Source of the DNA: Oscillospiraceae bacterium
Lineage (GTDB): Bacteria > Bacillota > Clostridia > Oscillospirales > CAG-272
DNA length: 50,891 nt
Reading direction: 5' to 3'
Assembly (NCBI GenBank): GCA_015064085.1
Contig: SVSX01000011.1
Coordinates: forward strand, 1 to 50,891
Below, piece by piece: positions 34,185 through 43,382 of this stretch. Under the pieces are notes generated by a model, which searched no databases, was not told where the DNA came from, and saw only the letters and a list, made by a program, of their open reading frames with translations. A program made the translations under genes and the position numbers. Every line of letters begins with the position of its first letter. The first letter of the stretch is position 1.

Positions 34185-35582
34185 TTATTTTGGATCGAAT
34201 TTTATTGAGATGGCTGTGTCACAGCCGTCCTTGGGAGCATATCCGTCTCGGACTCCGATAAAGGGTATTGCGACGATACCCGTGTCGTCGCATATCATGG
34301 GGATACGCGGACGAAGCTCTTGGGGTATCTTTTTTTCACACATCAGCTTTTTGACGCTTTTGCTCATATTGCAAATACGGATCTTATCGCCGTCGCGTCG
34401 TTCTCTTGCGTATGCAGTACCTACTATTTTAGCAGAATCAAGATACAAGTTCATTGATTTTTTGTAAATATTTTTGTACTTTTCTGTTTTTTCTATGATT
34501 ATTTCGGAATCGGTCTGAGAGATCCTGTTTTCACCCTCGGAGAGTACCACCGAGAATTTTTTGAGGTCGGTATTCTTCGGTGGCGGTGGAAGCCTTGTAA
34601 AGCCTATCTTTCCCTCCTCAATCACGGCGCGGATACCCGCGGGGAGATTCAGTGAGGAATGGGGCTCGGCTTTTTTCGAGAGTGCCATAAGCGCCTCGAC
34701 GTGGGTATATTCCAGCGTACCGCCTCCCGAGATCTCTCCGTAGAGCATCATAAGCGCTCGGGTGGTTATAGCGTAGGGCGAGCCGTTTATCATTTTACAG
34801 CTTACAAAGTAGCCCTCTCTCGCCTCCTCGAGAAACCATTCCGCCATACTCTGAAGACAGAGAGCGTCCTGTCTCAGTGACTCTGACATTCTCGCCGCCG
34901 CCTTTTCGGCGTCGGGGCAGATAGTCTTAAGCTCGGGAATGATTCTGTTTCTTATTCTGTTTCTCGTATATTCCACGTCGGTATTCGTGCTGTCGGTAAC
35001 GAAGTCGATCGAGTTATCCTCGCAGTAGCGGAGGATCTCCCTTCGGCTCATTCGAAGTATCGGTCGGACTATAGTTCCGCCGTCGATATCCCGAGTTCTG
35101 GGAATTCCGCAAACACCGCCGAGGGCAGCGCCTCTTGAGATGTTGAAGAGCACCGTTTCAAGGTTGTCGTCGGCATTGTGGGCGACAGCAAGTATCGGGA
35201 TAGAGTTTTCTCTCATTATTTCCGAGAAGAATTCGTATCTTACGTCTCTTGCGGCGGTCTCGACACTGAGTCCCCGCTCCTTGGCGATAGCGGGAAGATC
35301 GGCTTTCAGAAGGAAGAGGCGTATTCCGTAGCTTTCGCAGCAGTTTTTGCAGAAGAGCTCGTCTCGGTCTGCCTCAGCGCCTCTTATTCCGTGATTTACG
35401 TGAGCGGCATAGACCTGAGCGCCCACCGCTCTGCCGTAATTTACAGCCATATGGAGAAGCGCCCCCGAGTCCGCCCCGCCCGAGAAAGCCACAAGTATCG
35501 GCGAGTCGGTCCTCTCTCCCGCAAGGTCGTGGGGAGAGGTGAAGAGAGGGGGAAGGGAATATTTTTTGCTTTTTTCGTTCAT
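34185..35582 (-). CDS. tilS: tRNA(Ile)-lysidine synthase
   Basis: 465 aa. The PP-loop SGGADS (34-39) is the ATP site, followed by HVNHGIRGAEADRDE (about 62-76) and VAHNADDNLETVLFNISRG, which are the TilS motifs. A middle substrate-binding region and a C-terminal TilS_C-like domain (about 385-465) complete the long form. It converts cytidine 34 of tRNA-Ile (CAT) to lysidine, an essential reaction. It is six bases after dnaB and upstream of hpt, as in Bacillus. Confidence 0.95.
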   Translation of the reverse strand: MNEKSKKYSLPPLFTSPHDLAGERTDSPILVAFSGGADSGALLHMAVNYGRAVGAQVYAAHVNHGIRGAEADRDELFCKNCCESYGIRLFLLKADLPAIAKERGLSVETAARDVRYEFFSEIMRENSIPILAVAHNADDNLETVLFNISRGAALGGVCGIPRTRDIDGGTIVRPILRMSRREILRYCEDNSIDFVTDSTNTDVEYTRNRIRNRIIPELKTICPDAEKAAARMSESLRQDALCLQSMAEWFLEEAREGYFVSCKMINGSPYAITTRALMMLYGEISGGGTLEYTHVEALMALSKKAEPHSSLNLPAGIRAVIEEGKIGFTRLPPPPKNTDLKKFSVVLSEGENRISQTDSEIIIEKTEKYKNIYKKSMNLYLDSAKIVGTAYARERRDGDKIRICNMSKSVKKLMCEKKIPQELRPRIPMICDDTGIVAIPFIGVRDGYAPKDGCDTAISIKFDPK

Positions 35583-35588
35583 TCTCGG

Positions 35589-36923
35589 CTATCCCTCGTT
35601 TTCGGTAGCAAGTGTTCTGAACTTGGTGAAGCGTCCTATCCAGCCCATTTTTATATTTCCCGTTGAGCCGTGACGGTTCTTTGCCACTATGACCTCGGCG
35701 ATATTTCCCTCGTCCTGATTTCCCTCGGTCTTATAATATTCATCTCTGTAAAGGAAGATTACCGTATCGGCGTCCTGCTCGATAGCTCCCGAGTCACGAA
35801 GGTCGGAAAGCATAGGTCGCTTGTCGGTTCTTGACTCAGGTCCGCGGGAGAGCTGAGCGCAGCAGATGACGGGAACCATAAGCTCCTTAGCCATTATCTT
35901 AAGGGCTCTCGATATATCCGCCACCTCCTGAACTCTGTTGTCGCTTCGTCTGTCACTCTGCATAAGCTGGAGGTAGTCGATGACCACGAGTCCGAGATTG
36001 GTTATTCTGCGGAGCTTTGATTTCATTCCCGTTACCGAGATACCCGAGGTATCGTCGATAAGGATATCACAGCTTGCGAGCTTTGAGGTAGCCGCGGCGA
36101 TATCCTCCCACTGCTTTTTGTCGAGCTTACCCGTTCTGAGGGCGTAGGAGTCTACCATAGCCTCGCTGGAGATAACTCTTGAAACAAGCTGCTCAGCCGA
36201 CATTTCAAGAGAGAAGAGGCAGACCTTTTTCTTGGTCTGAAGCGCCACGTTGGTGGCAATATTGAGCGCGAAGGAGGTCTTACCCATACCGGGGCGCGCT
36301 CCTATAAGGATAAGGTCGGAGTCACCCATTCCCGCAAGGACGTTGTCGAGCCCCGAGAAGCCTGTTCTCGTTCCCTGAGCCGCCTCGCCCTCGGTCGCCA
36401 TTGTGTGAAGGTTTTTATAGACCTCACCGATTACCTCGCGGATATGTCTGAAATTTTTGGTGTCTCTGCCCTGAGCGATATCGAAGATACGGCTCTCGGC
36501 GTAGTTGATAACCTCGCCCGCGTCGCCCTCCTCGCTGTATGCCGTGTCGGAGATATCCGAGCAGACCTCGATAAGCTGACGCAGAAGGCTCTTCTGCTTC
36601 ACTATAGCGGCGTAGTCCTTTATATTCAGCGCGTTCGGCACTGTCTGACACAGGGTCTTGATATAATCCTGACCGCCCGATTTGCTATATATCCCCTTAG
36701 TTACCAGCATATCTATCAGCGTGACGATATCTATCTCCTTGTTCGCCAGGAAAAGCTCGTGCATTGCCGTGTATATCTGGGAATGCTCTGTGAGATAGAA
36801 GTCGGTCGCCGAAACGCCGTCGGCTATGTCGTTCAGCGCGTCGGGGTCAACGAGTATCGCTCCGAGGAGCGACTGCTCGGCTATCAGCGAAAAGGGCAGC
36901 TTTTTAGTCAGTTGTTCTTCCAT
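35589..36923 (-). CDS. dnaB: Replicative DNA helicase
   Basis: 444 aa. The N-terminal dimerisation domain (about 8-110) and linker are followed by the RecA-like motor from about 180 with Walker A GARPGMGKTS (208-217), Walker B LVVIDYLQLM, and the H4 region DLRDSGAIEQDADTVIFLYR (20 residues). It unwinds DNA at the fork as a hexamer. No intein is present. It sits in the rplI-dnaB order that is widespread in bacteria, here extended to tilS. Confidence 0.97.
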   Translation of the reverse strand: MEEQLTKKLPFSLIAEQSLLGAILVDPDALNDIADGVSATDFYLTEHSQIYTAMHELFLANKEIDIVTLIDMLVTKGIYSKSGGQDYIKTLCQTVPNALNIKDYAAIVKQKSLLRQLIEVCSDISDTAYSEEGDAGEVINYAESRIFDIAQGRDTKNFRHIREVIGEVYKNLHTMATEGEAAQGTRTGFSGLDNVLAGMGDSDLILIGARPGMGKTSFALNIATNVALQTKKKVCLFSLEMSAEQLVSRVISSEAMVDSYALRTGKLDKKQWEDIAAATSKLASCDILIDDTSGISVTGMKSKLRRITNLGLVVIDYLQLMQSDRRSDNRVQEVADISRALKIMAKELMVPVICCAQLSRGPESRTDKRPMLSDLRDSGAIEQDADTVIFLYRDEYYKTEGNQDEGNIAEVIVAKNRHGSTGNIKMGWIGRFTKFRTLATENEG

Positions 36924-36996
36924 ATTATAATATCTGCCTTTGCAATATTTTAAATTCTCTTTTTTTTATTGAAATAAAGGAAAATGCTTACTTTAT

Positions 36997-37446
36997 TTAC
37001 TGTTTGCTTGTGACCTCAACGGCGATCTTTCCGTTAACGCCCGTGTAAAGGTGAGCGTCGGCGGAGAATCTGCCAAAGGACTTGATCGGCACGGGGAGTG
37101 TGATCTTCTTTTTATCGATAACGATACCGTGCTGCTTCTCAAGGGCTTCGGCGATATCCTTGGTGGTTACCGAGCCGTAGAGCTTCTTGTCAGGTCCTGC
37201 GGCGTATTCGAATCTGAGGACGATATCCTCAAGCTTTTTTGCGATATCCTTTGCGTTCTGGGTATCAACGTCGATCTTATGCTGCTTTGACGCTTCTTTG
37301 TTCTTTATCTCGTTGATCGACTTAGCGTCTGCGGGGATAGCTAACTTTTTGGGGAGTAAAAAGTTCCTCGCGTATCCGTCAGAGACCTCGACCATCTGAT
37401 CCTTTTTGCCCTGACCCTTAACGTCTGCAAGTAAAATTACCTTCAT
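36997..37446 (-). CDS. rplI: 50S ribosomal protein L9
   Basis: 149 aa, the normal length. The N-terminal domain [20 protein letters not shown] with [16 protein letters not shown] (about 21-36) is the L9 signature. A long connecting helix and the C-terminal rRNA-binding domain follow ([14 protein letters not shown], about 90-103). It lies between gdpP and dnaB, 35 bases after gdpP. Confidence 0.97.
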   Translation of the reverse strand: MKVILLADVKGQGKKDQMVEVSDGYARNFLLPKKLAIPADAKSINEIKNKEASKQHKIDVDTQNAKDIAKKLEDIVLRFEYAAGPDKKLYGSVTTKDIAEALEKQHGIVIDKKKITLPVPIKSFGRFSADAHLYTGVNGKIAVEVTSKQ

Positions 37447-37481
37447 TATTATATTCCTCCGAATTGTATATTCTTAAATGA

Positions 37482-39554
37482 TTATTTTTTTCCGTTTTCC
37501 GTAAGATATTCGTCTATAGCGTTCTTGATAAGCTTCTTTGCCTCCTCAAGGGTCGCTCCCGAAACAGAAGCGCCCGCCATATCGAAATGTCCTCCTCCGC
37601 CGATCTTCTCGAGGATGAGCTGAACGTTGATAGTTCCGTTTGAGCGAGCCGATACGTGAATGACCTCGCCTATCTTCACGAGGGCGAAGGCGGCGTTGAC
37701 CTCCCTCACCGTCAGAAGCTTGTCAGATGCCTTTGCCGCGGCAATTCTGTCGTGAGGAGAGCCCGTACCCTCGCTTGTGGTGATAGCAAGCTGGTCGCGG
37801 TATATCTCAACTCTCGCGCCGAAGACCGCCTCAGCACGGTAGTCCTCGAAGGCTTCATTGAAAAAGGTTCTCGCGATCTCGGTGTTAGCGCCCGCTCCGC
37901 GAAGGTAGAGGGCAGCCGAGAAGGTACGTGTTCCGACCGTTCTTGTAAAGTTCTTTGTATCCACCATAATTCCCGAGAGAAGAATGGTCGCCTCCTCCTT
38001 TGTGAGCGTTCCCACGGGGATACTCTGCTCGAGGATCTCGGAGACAAGCTCGCAGGCTGAGGAAGCCGAGGGGTCTATAAAGGAATAGAGGGGCTCGGTC
38101 TTGAATTCTTCCTTCTTTATATGGTGGTCTATGATAAAGGTCTTATTTGACTTCTCGGCGATCTCGGGAGCTTCGAGAATGGTGAAGTTATTCGCGTCAA
38201 CGATGACGAGAAGAGTTCCAAACTCGCACTCCTCGAGACCGTCCTGCGCGTCGATGAAGATATGCTTGTACTCCTCGTTTTCAAGGAGCTTTTCGGTAGA
38301 GGCGAGGAAGTTGGTATTTTCCTTGTCGATAACGACTCTCACTCTTGTTCCGAGGTGCATAGCGAGTCTTGCCACGCCGATACACGCGCCGATAGAGTCG
38401 AAGTCGGGATTTCCGTGTCCCATTACGATAACGTTTGAGGCGTTGGCAACCTCGGAATAGAGCTTATTTGCCACCATTCTCGAGTGTACCCTTGTTCTCT
38501 TCTGCTGACCCTTTGTGAGTCCTCCGAAGAAATTGACACCCTTTTCGTTTTTAACTACTACCTGGTCTCCGCCGCGCTGAAGGGCAAGGTCGAGAGAGGA
38601 GAGCGCGTCGCGCTCTCTTTCCATAAGTGTCTTTCCCGTGATGGCGACACCCATAGATACCGTTACGGGGAGGGTATCGTCGTCTATTCTCACGTTTCTT
38701 ATATCGTCGAGGACGCTGAATTTATTCTTTATGCACTTAACGAGAGCCTCTCTGTTAAGGAACATAATATATTTGTCTCTGTCGTATTCGCGGATCACGG
38801 CATTGAGACCGTTTGCGAAATCCTTGAGTATCCTTCCCACCTTGGAGGCTTCCTCGCGGTAGCTTCCCTTGGACTGATTAGCCAGCTCGTCGAGGTTATC
38901 GATGACGATATACGCCACAGCGGGGGTCTCGGCAAAATGGAGATCGGTTATCTCGGTGAGCTTTGTTATGTCGTTGAATACCATCATATAGTAGACGTGT
39001 CCGTTTGAGTGGACGGGGTGGCAGGAGATATCGAATTTTCTGCCGCCCAGCATACAGGAGGTCTTTGGCGGTGTGGATCTCTTATTGTCATCCTCTGTTT
39101 CCTGCTGAAGCTCGTCGCTCTTTTCGATCTCGGATATGAAGGATCTGAAATCAAGGTCACAGATATCGTTGATATCAAGGTTGAAGTAGGTGTCAAGATC
39201 TCCCGACGCCTCCTTCATTGCCGCGTTGACGGTAACAATCTTGCCGTTTTCTGTTATGACGGCGTAGGGCAGGTCCACGTGATCTCTGAACGCGGTGATT
39301 ACTCCGCTGTTCTGCTCCTCCGAGGCTCTTGTTTCAGCCTTGTAGATAGCCATCTTACGTCTTCCGAGAAGGAAGATAACGACAGAGATGACCGCGTAGA
39401 TGAATATGAAGAACAGACCGCAGCCCGCGGCGTTTATTTCGGTATAGGCGCAGATCGCCGTGTGGGTCGCCATAAGTACGATGGCGAGTATGATATAAAG
39501 CCTTGAAGGTAGCTCTTCTATGCGATTGAAAAAATCGAATTTTTTATTTGACAT
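37482..39554 (-). CDS. gdpP: Cyclic-di-AMP phosphodiesterase GdpP
   Basis: 690 aa. Two N-terminal membrane helices (about 17-37 and 42-62) are followed by a PAS-like domain (about 85-190), a degenerate GGDEF domain (about 205-345) in which DRDKYIMFL replaces the GGDEF signature, and a DHH/DHHA1 phosphodiesterase. The DHH part has GHGNPDFDSIG near 380 and FIIDHHI near 475, and the DHHA1 part has GGGGHFDMAGAS near 655. All metal ligands of the family appear present. It lowers c-di-AMP, which controls potassium, osmolytes and wall homeostasis. It sits between yybS and rplI. Confidence 0.94.
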   Translation of the reverse strand: MSNKKFDFFNRIEELPSRLYIILAIVLMATHTAICAYTEINAAGCGLFFIFIYAVISVVIFLLGRRKMAIYKAETRASEEQNSGVITAFRDHVDLPYAVITENGKIVTVNAAMKEASGDLDTYFNLDINDICDLDFRSFISEIEKSDELQQETEDDNKRSTPPKTSCMLGGRKFDISCHPVHSNGHVYYMMVFNDITKLTEITDLHFAETPAVAYIVIDNLDELANQSKGSYREEASKVGRILKDFANGLNAVIREYDRDKYIMFLNREALVKCIKNKFSVLDDIRNVRIDDDTLPVTVSMGVAITGKTLMERERDALSSLDLALQRGGDQVVVKNEKGVNFFGGLTKGQQKRTRVHSRMVANKLYSEVANASNVIVMGHGNPDFDSIGACIGVARLAMHLGTRVRVVIDKENTNFLASTEKLLENEEYKHIFIDAQDGLEECEFGTLLVIVDANNFTILEAPEIAEKSNKTFIIDHHIKKEEFKTEPLYSFIDPSASSACELVSEILEQSIPVGTLTKEEATILLSGIMVDTKNFTRTVGTRTFSAALYLRGAGANTEIARTFFNEAFEDYRAEAVFGARVEIYRDQLAITTSEGTGSPHDRIAAAKASDKLLTVREVNAAFALVKIGEVIHVSARSNGTINVQLILEKIGGGGHFDMAGASVSGATLEEAKKLIKNAIDEYLTENGKK

Positions 39555-39593
39555 AGCTTATACCTTTCTGAAAATTAATGTAGTTTTGAATGC

Positions 39594-40820
39594 TTACTGT
39601 TTATTTTGTTTTTCCTTAACCTTTTTCATAACTCCGTTGAGGATTATAATGACCGAGCCCGCAAGAGCCCCGATCACCACAACAAAGGGAGCGATCTGAA
39701 GGGCGAGGGTGGGCATAAAGAAGACGGTGAGCACGAGAAGCGCGTATATCACAGTTCCGAGGCACGAGCCCTTTTTGGTCATAGTGAATATCCTGAACAT
39801 AACGAGAGCGGTATAGAACATACCGGGCATCAGCATAAGCAGAATATTCAGTGCTGTTGCCGCTACCGTTACGTCCTCCTCTGCCGAGAAGACAGCCGCG
39901 ATGAAGGTCATAGTAAGGAATATGACCGCTGAGGGGATACTCATATTGAAGGTGACGAGGGATCTTATTTTTTCCTTATCCTCAAAGCTTCTCTGGATAA
40001 AGACGTTTGCCGTCATTCCGTGGAATGAAAAGGCGAGTATCAGAGAGGTCACCGCGAATATGGCGGGGATAATGAGGAATATAAGGTAGATATAGCTTTC
40101 AGCCATAGCCGTTACGTCCGCCGCTGTTATATCGGCAAATTCCTTGAGGGATATATAGACGCTCTCGCTTACGAAGCTTACCAGAAAGCTTCTCGCTCTG
40201 TCAAGTCCCGAATGGAGAGGGGCAAGGTCGAGCCCGAAGCGGTACACGTAGAAGCCGACAGCAGCAAGTGCGGGAACAGCTCCGACGGCGATCGAGGTAC
40301 GGAGTATCGTTGACACTCTCGGAACTCTCTTTTTTATCGAGAGAGCGAGGGTCAGCGCCGCGGGGAGGTGCAGAAGCGCCAGCGCGCTGAAGGGAATGCT
40401 TCTTATTGTGATAAAAGCCGCCGCGAAGGATACCGTCGGGATCGCCAGAAGCAGGATCACTTCTCCTTTGCTCTCAGACGTCGAGAAGAGATAGGCGGTG
40501 ACCACAGTCGAGGTAATGAGGGCGGCTGCCATTCCCGCAATGGGAGTTCCCATAAGGAAGCAGACCAGCAGGAACAGGCTGTAGGTGAGAACGGGGCGGA
40601 AAGAGCCCGCGGTGTTATAATAGGCGAATACGCCGAGAAAAATAGCGACTATCGAGGCTGCCTCAAGTATCGGTGCTTCTATGCTCGTGAGTGTGAAGAC
40701 ACAGGGCAGATAGTAGCAGAGAAGGAGCAGGGCAACGTAAATAAAGGGTTTATTAAGGGGCTTGGGGCGAGGGGCTTTTATCTCCCTTGCGCCTTTTGTG
40801 AGAAATTCTTCGGAGTTCAA
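39594..40820 (-). CDS. yybS: YybS-like DUF2232 membrane protein
   Basis: 408 aa, with a TTG start at 40820 behind AAAGAGG. An N-terminal cytoplasmic stretch rich in Pro/Lys (KAPRPKPLNKP) leads into about eight membrane helices, as in the DUF2232 family. Position is the strongest evidence: it is the first gene of the operon before gdpP, as in Bacillus yybS-yybT-rplI-dnaB. The function is unknown in any organism I can name with certainty. Confidence 0.82.
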   Translation of the reverse strand: MNSEEFLTKGAREIKAPRPKPLNKPFIYVALLLLCYYLPCVFTLTSIEAPILEAASIVAIFLGVFAYYNTAGSFRPVLTYSLFLLVCFLMGTPIAGMAAALITSTVVTAYLFSTSESKGEVILLLAIPTVSFAAAFITIRSIPFSALALLHLPAALTLALSIKKRVPRVSTILRTSIAVGAVPALAAVGFYVYRFGLDLAPLHSGLDRARSFLVSFVSESVYISLKEFADITAADVTAMAESYIYLIFLIIPAIFAVTSLILAFSFHGMTANVFIQRSFEDKEKIRSLVTFNMSIPSAVIFLTMTFIAAVFSAEEDVTVAATALNILLMLMPGMFYTALVMFRIFTMTKKGSCLGTVIYALLVLTVFFMPTLALQIAPFVVVIGALAGSVIIILNGVMKKVKEKQNKQ

Positions 40821-40873
40821 TTTAACCTCTTTCTTTTATACATTATCAATATAAACAATTATCCTATTATAAC

Positions 40874-40902
40874 AGTATATCATAAAAAAAGAGATTTGTA
40901 AA
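40874..40902 (-). promoter_or_regulatory. Promoter of the yybS-ftsH operon
   Basis: Minus-strand -35 TTTACA (40897-40902), 17-bp spacer, -10 TATACT (40874-40879), with about 47 bases to the TTG start. Confidence 0.75.
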
Positions 40903-40995
40903 CAGGAAAACGAAATAATTATATACAAAATGAAGAGAAAAAAGATGTGGGAATGAGTCAAAATAAAAAATATTGAAGAAAATGTGAAAAACCTA

Positions 40996-41024
40996 TTGCA
41001 ATCCGAGAAAAAATGTGGTATACT
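40996..41024 (+). promoter_or_regulatory. Promoter of the rimP-infB operon
   Basis: -35 TTGCAA (40996-41001), 17-bp spacer, -10 TATACT (41019-41024). A structured leader follows. Confidence 0.8.
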
Positions 41025-41041
41025 GTTTACAGCAAATGTTG

Positions 41042-41067
41042 AGAGTGGGTTTGAAAAGACCCACTCT
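41042..41067 (+). promoter_or_regulatory. Leader hairpin of the rimP-infB operon
   Basis: Stem AGAGTGGGT/ACCCACTCT with an 8-nt loop, near the 5' end of the RNA. A second small hairpin (GGCGC/GCGCC) follows at about 41081-41095. Many bacteria carry a GTGGG/CCCAC hairpin before rimP. Its function is not known to me. No strong T run follows. Confidence 0.55.
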
Positions 41068-41122
41068 TAATTGTTGATTGGGCGCAAAGCGCGCCGAATT
41101 ACTGAGGAAAGGCGGAATATTT

Positions 41123-41590
41123 ATGGCTAAAAATCCAAGCATAGCGGAAACGGTCGCCGCTCTTGCGTCGCCACTCGCCGAGGAGTTCGGATATTTTCTC
41201 TGGGACGTGGAGTACGTTAAGGAGGGCGGAAGAAAGATCCTTCGCATCACCATCGACTCGGAAGATGGCATTACGGTGGACGACTGCGAGAAGCTTCACA
41301 GAGCTATCGATCCCGTTCTCGACGAGGCAGACCCCATTGAGGAGGCTTACTACCTTGAGGTCAGCTCACCCGGAATTGAGAGAGAGCTCAGAACAGATAT
41401 GCACATCGAGGCGTGTGAGGGCTGGGATACCGAGGTAAGACTTTATGCCCCGATCGATGGGTCAAAGGTATTCCGCGGAAAGCTTTTGCCTCTCGGAGAA
41501 AATCGAGAGGTGAGGATCGACTCAAAGGGAGTTATCCGTGAATTTGAGCGCGGCACGGTAGCGAAGCTCAAGACCTATTTTGAATTCTAA
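41123..41590 (+). CDS. rimP: Ribosome maturation factor RimP
   Basis: 155 aa from the ATG at 41123, preceded by GGAAAGGCGG; an upstream in-frame reading lies in the leader and is rejected. The N-terminal alpha/beta domain ends near residue 90 with LEVSSPGIERELR, the RimP signature. The C-terminal domain is a small beta barrel (about 95-155). It is needed for 30S subunit assembly. First gene of the operon, 53 bases before nusA. Confidence 0.94.
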   Translation: MAKNPSIAETVAALASPLAEEFGYFLWDVEYVKEGGRKILRITIDSEDGITVDDCEKLHRAIDPVLDEADPIEEAYYLEVSSPGIERELRTDMHIEACEGWDTEVRLYAPIDGSKVFRGKLLPLGENREVRIDSKGVIREFERGTVAKLKTYFEF

Positions 41591-41643
41591 AAAATTAACC
41601 CCGTACGGGGCGGCAGAGAGCCGAAAAATGAAAGGATAAGAAA

Positions 41644-42669
41644 ATGAACAAGGAATTTTTTGTTGCTCTTGACCTTCTTGAGAAGGAAAAGGGTATTCCC
41701 AAGGACTATATGATCGAAAAGATCGAAGCGGCACTTCTTTCGGCGGTAAAGAAGGAGTACGGAAGCAGCGCTCTTATGAGAGTCGCTATCGACCCCGTCA
41801 AGGAGGACATCAAGGTCTACCAGCAGAGAGAGGTGGTCGAGGAGGTAACAAATCCTCAGTGCCAGATATCTCTTGAGGAGGCAAAGGCGATCAGCAGAAG
41901 ATACGACATCGGAAAGATGGTCGAGAACGAGGTCAAGACAAAGAACTTCAGAAGACTCAGCGCGGCTGCCGCAAAGTCGGTCATCATTCAGGGTATCCGC
42001 GAGGGTGAGCGCAAGGCTATGCAGGACGCTTACGAGAGCAAGCGCGAGGAGATCATCACGGCGACCGTCAGCAAGATCGATCCCGATAACGGAAACGTAG
42101 TTCTTGAGACGGGAACGAGCCGCGCGGTACTTATAAAGGGTGAGCAGATCCCCGGTGAGACCTTCACGGTAGGCGAGAGAATAAAGGTCTTCGTGCTTGA
42201 GGTAAACAGAGAGCTCCGAGGTCCTCTTGTAACTCTCTCGAGAGTTCACGCGGGTCTTGTGCGCCGTATGTTTGAGCTTGAGATCCCCGAGATCCAGGAG
42301 GGTCTTGTGCTTGTTAAGGGTGTATCCCGTGAGGCAGGCTCGAGAACAAAGGTCGCGGTCTGGTCGAGAGACGATGACGTGGACGCTGTCGGCTCTTGCA
42401 TAGGTAACCACGGTATGAGAATATCGGGCATCGTTAACGAGCTCCGCGGAGAGAAGATCGATATCGTTAAGTACAGTGAAAATCCCGAGGAGTACGTTGC
42501 GGCGGCTCTTGCTCCCGCTACGGTAAAGTCGGTTGAGATGACGGGCGAGAGATCCTGCAAGGTCATCGTCGACGCCGATCAGCTCTCACTTGCTATCGGC
42601 AAGGAGGGTCAGAACGCGAGACTTGCGGCTAAGCTCACGGGTATGAAGATAGACATTAAGTCCGAGTGA
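41644..42669 (+). CDS. nusA: Transcription termination/antitermination protein NusA
   Basis: 341 aa, the short Gram-positive form without the C-terminal acidic repeats of E. coli. The N-terminal RNA-polymerase-binding domain (about 1-125) is followed by an S1 domain (about 133-200) and two KH domains (about 205-341, with VGSCIGNHGMRISGIVNEL and LAIGKEGQNARLAAKLTG). It modulates pausing, termination and rRNA transcription. AAAGGA precedes the ATG. Confidence 0.96.
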   Translation: MNKEFFVALDLLEKEKGIPKDYMIEKIEAALLSAVKKEYGSSALMRVAIDPVKEDIKVYQQREVVEEVTNPQCQISLEEAKAISRRYDIGKMVENEVKTKNFRRLSAAAAKSVIIQGIREGERKAMQDAYESKREEIITATVSKIDPDNGNVVLETGTSRAVLIKGEQIPGETFTVGERIKVFVLEVNRELRGPLVTLSRVHAGLVRRMFELEIPEIQEGLVLVKGVSREAGSRTKVAVWSRDDDVDAVGSCIGNHGMRISGIVNELRGEKIDIVKYSENPEEYVAAALAPATVKSVEMTGERSCKVIVDADQLSLAIGKEGQNARLAAKLTGMKIDIKSE

Positions 42670-42712
42670 TCGGAAAAAGGATTCATTAAGTAAACCTTGA
42701 GGGGAGAGACAA

Positions 42713-42988
42713 ATGGAACAAAAAAAGAGGAAGATTCCCGAAAGACAGTGCCTTGGCTGTAACGAAAGAAAGCCAAAGGTCGAGCTGCTTCGTGTGGTAA
42801 GGTCTCCCGAGGGAGAGGTCTCCCTTGATTTTACGGGAAAGAAATCCGGTAGGGGCGCATATATATGCAGATCGCTCAAGTGCTTGCAGAGGGCGAGAAA
42901 ATCACACAGGATAGATAAAAACCTCGAATGCTCAGTACCCGATGAGGTGTATGACAGAATGGAGACAGAGCTTTCAGAGTATGAGTGA
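42713..42988 (+). CDS. ylxR: YlxR (DUF448) RNA-binding protein
   Basis: 91 aa. The DUF448 signature RQCLGCNERKPKVELLRVV is in the N-terminal third, followed by GKKSGRGAYICRSLKCLQRA. It is a small nucleoid- or RNA-binding protein encoded between nusA and infB in most Gram-positives; a link to RNase P has been reported for relatives. GGGGAGA precedes the ATG. Its end overlaps the next gene by eight bases. Confidence 0.93.
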   Translation: MEQKKRKIPERQCLGCNERKPKVELLRVVRSPEGEVSLDFTGKKSGRGAYICRSLKCLQRARKSHRIDKNLECSVPDEVYDRMETELSEYE

Positions 42989-43331
42989 ACCGATGATAAT
43001 CGATGAAAAAAAGCTACTTTTCGCTCTTGGGCTTTGCGCGAGAGCGGGTAAGCTTACGGCAGGCGTGCCGATGGTATGCGAGGCGCTGAGAGAGCGCGGC
43101 TTGAAAAAGCCTCGGGCGGTCTTTATGGCGTCGGACGTATCGGAAAATACGCGTAAGAAATTGTCCGACAAGTGCGGATTTTACGGGGTGAGGCTCGTGA
43201 GGCTCGGTTGCGGAGCTTTTGAGCTTTCCCGTGCCGTTGGCAAGTCGTCAGATGTGGCGGCGGTTGCAGTGGCTGATAAACAGCTTTATTCTCTTACAGA
43301 AAAATATTTCCGATCAGATGATTCGGTTTGA
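42981..43331 (+). CDS. ylxQ: YlxQ-like L7Ae-family ribosomal protein
   Basis: 116 aa from the ATG at 42981, which overlaps the end of ylxR; MIIDEKK at 42993 is an alternative start. It has the L7Ae/L30e/Gadd45 fold: LLFALGLCARAGKLTAGVPM, then RAVFMASDVSENTRKKLSDKC (partly quoted). Relatives bind kink-turn RNA. Its place between ylxR and infB matches the usual order. Confidence 0.88.
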   Translation: MSEPMIIDEKKLLFALGLCARAGKLTAGVPMVCEALRERGLKKPRAVFMASDVSENTRKKLSDKCGFYGVRLVRLGCGAFELSRAVGKSSDVAAVAVADKQLYSLTEKYFRSDDSV

Positions 43332-43382
43332 TCATCACTAAATGAAGTCTTTGATTCGATACGAAAGGACATGGTATAACGA

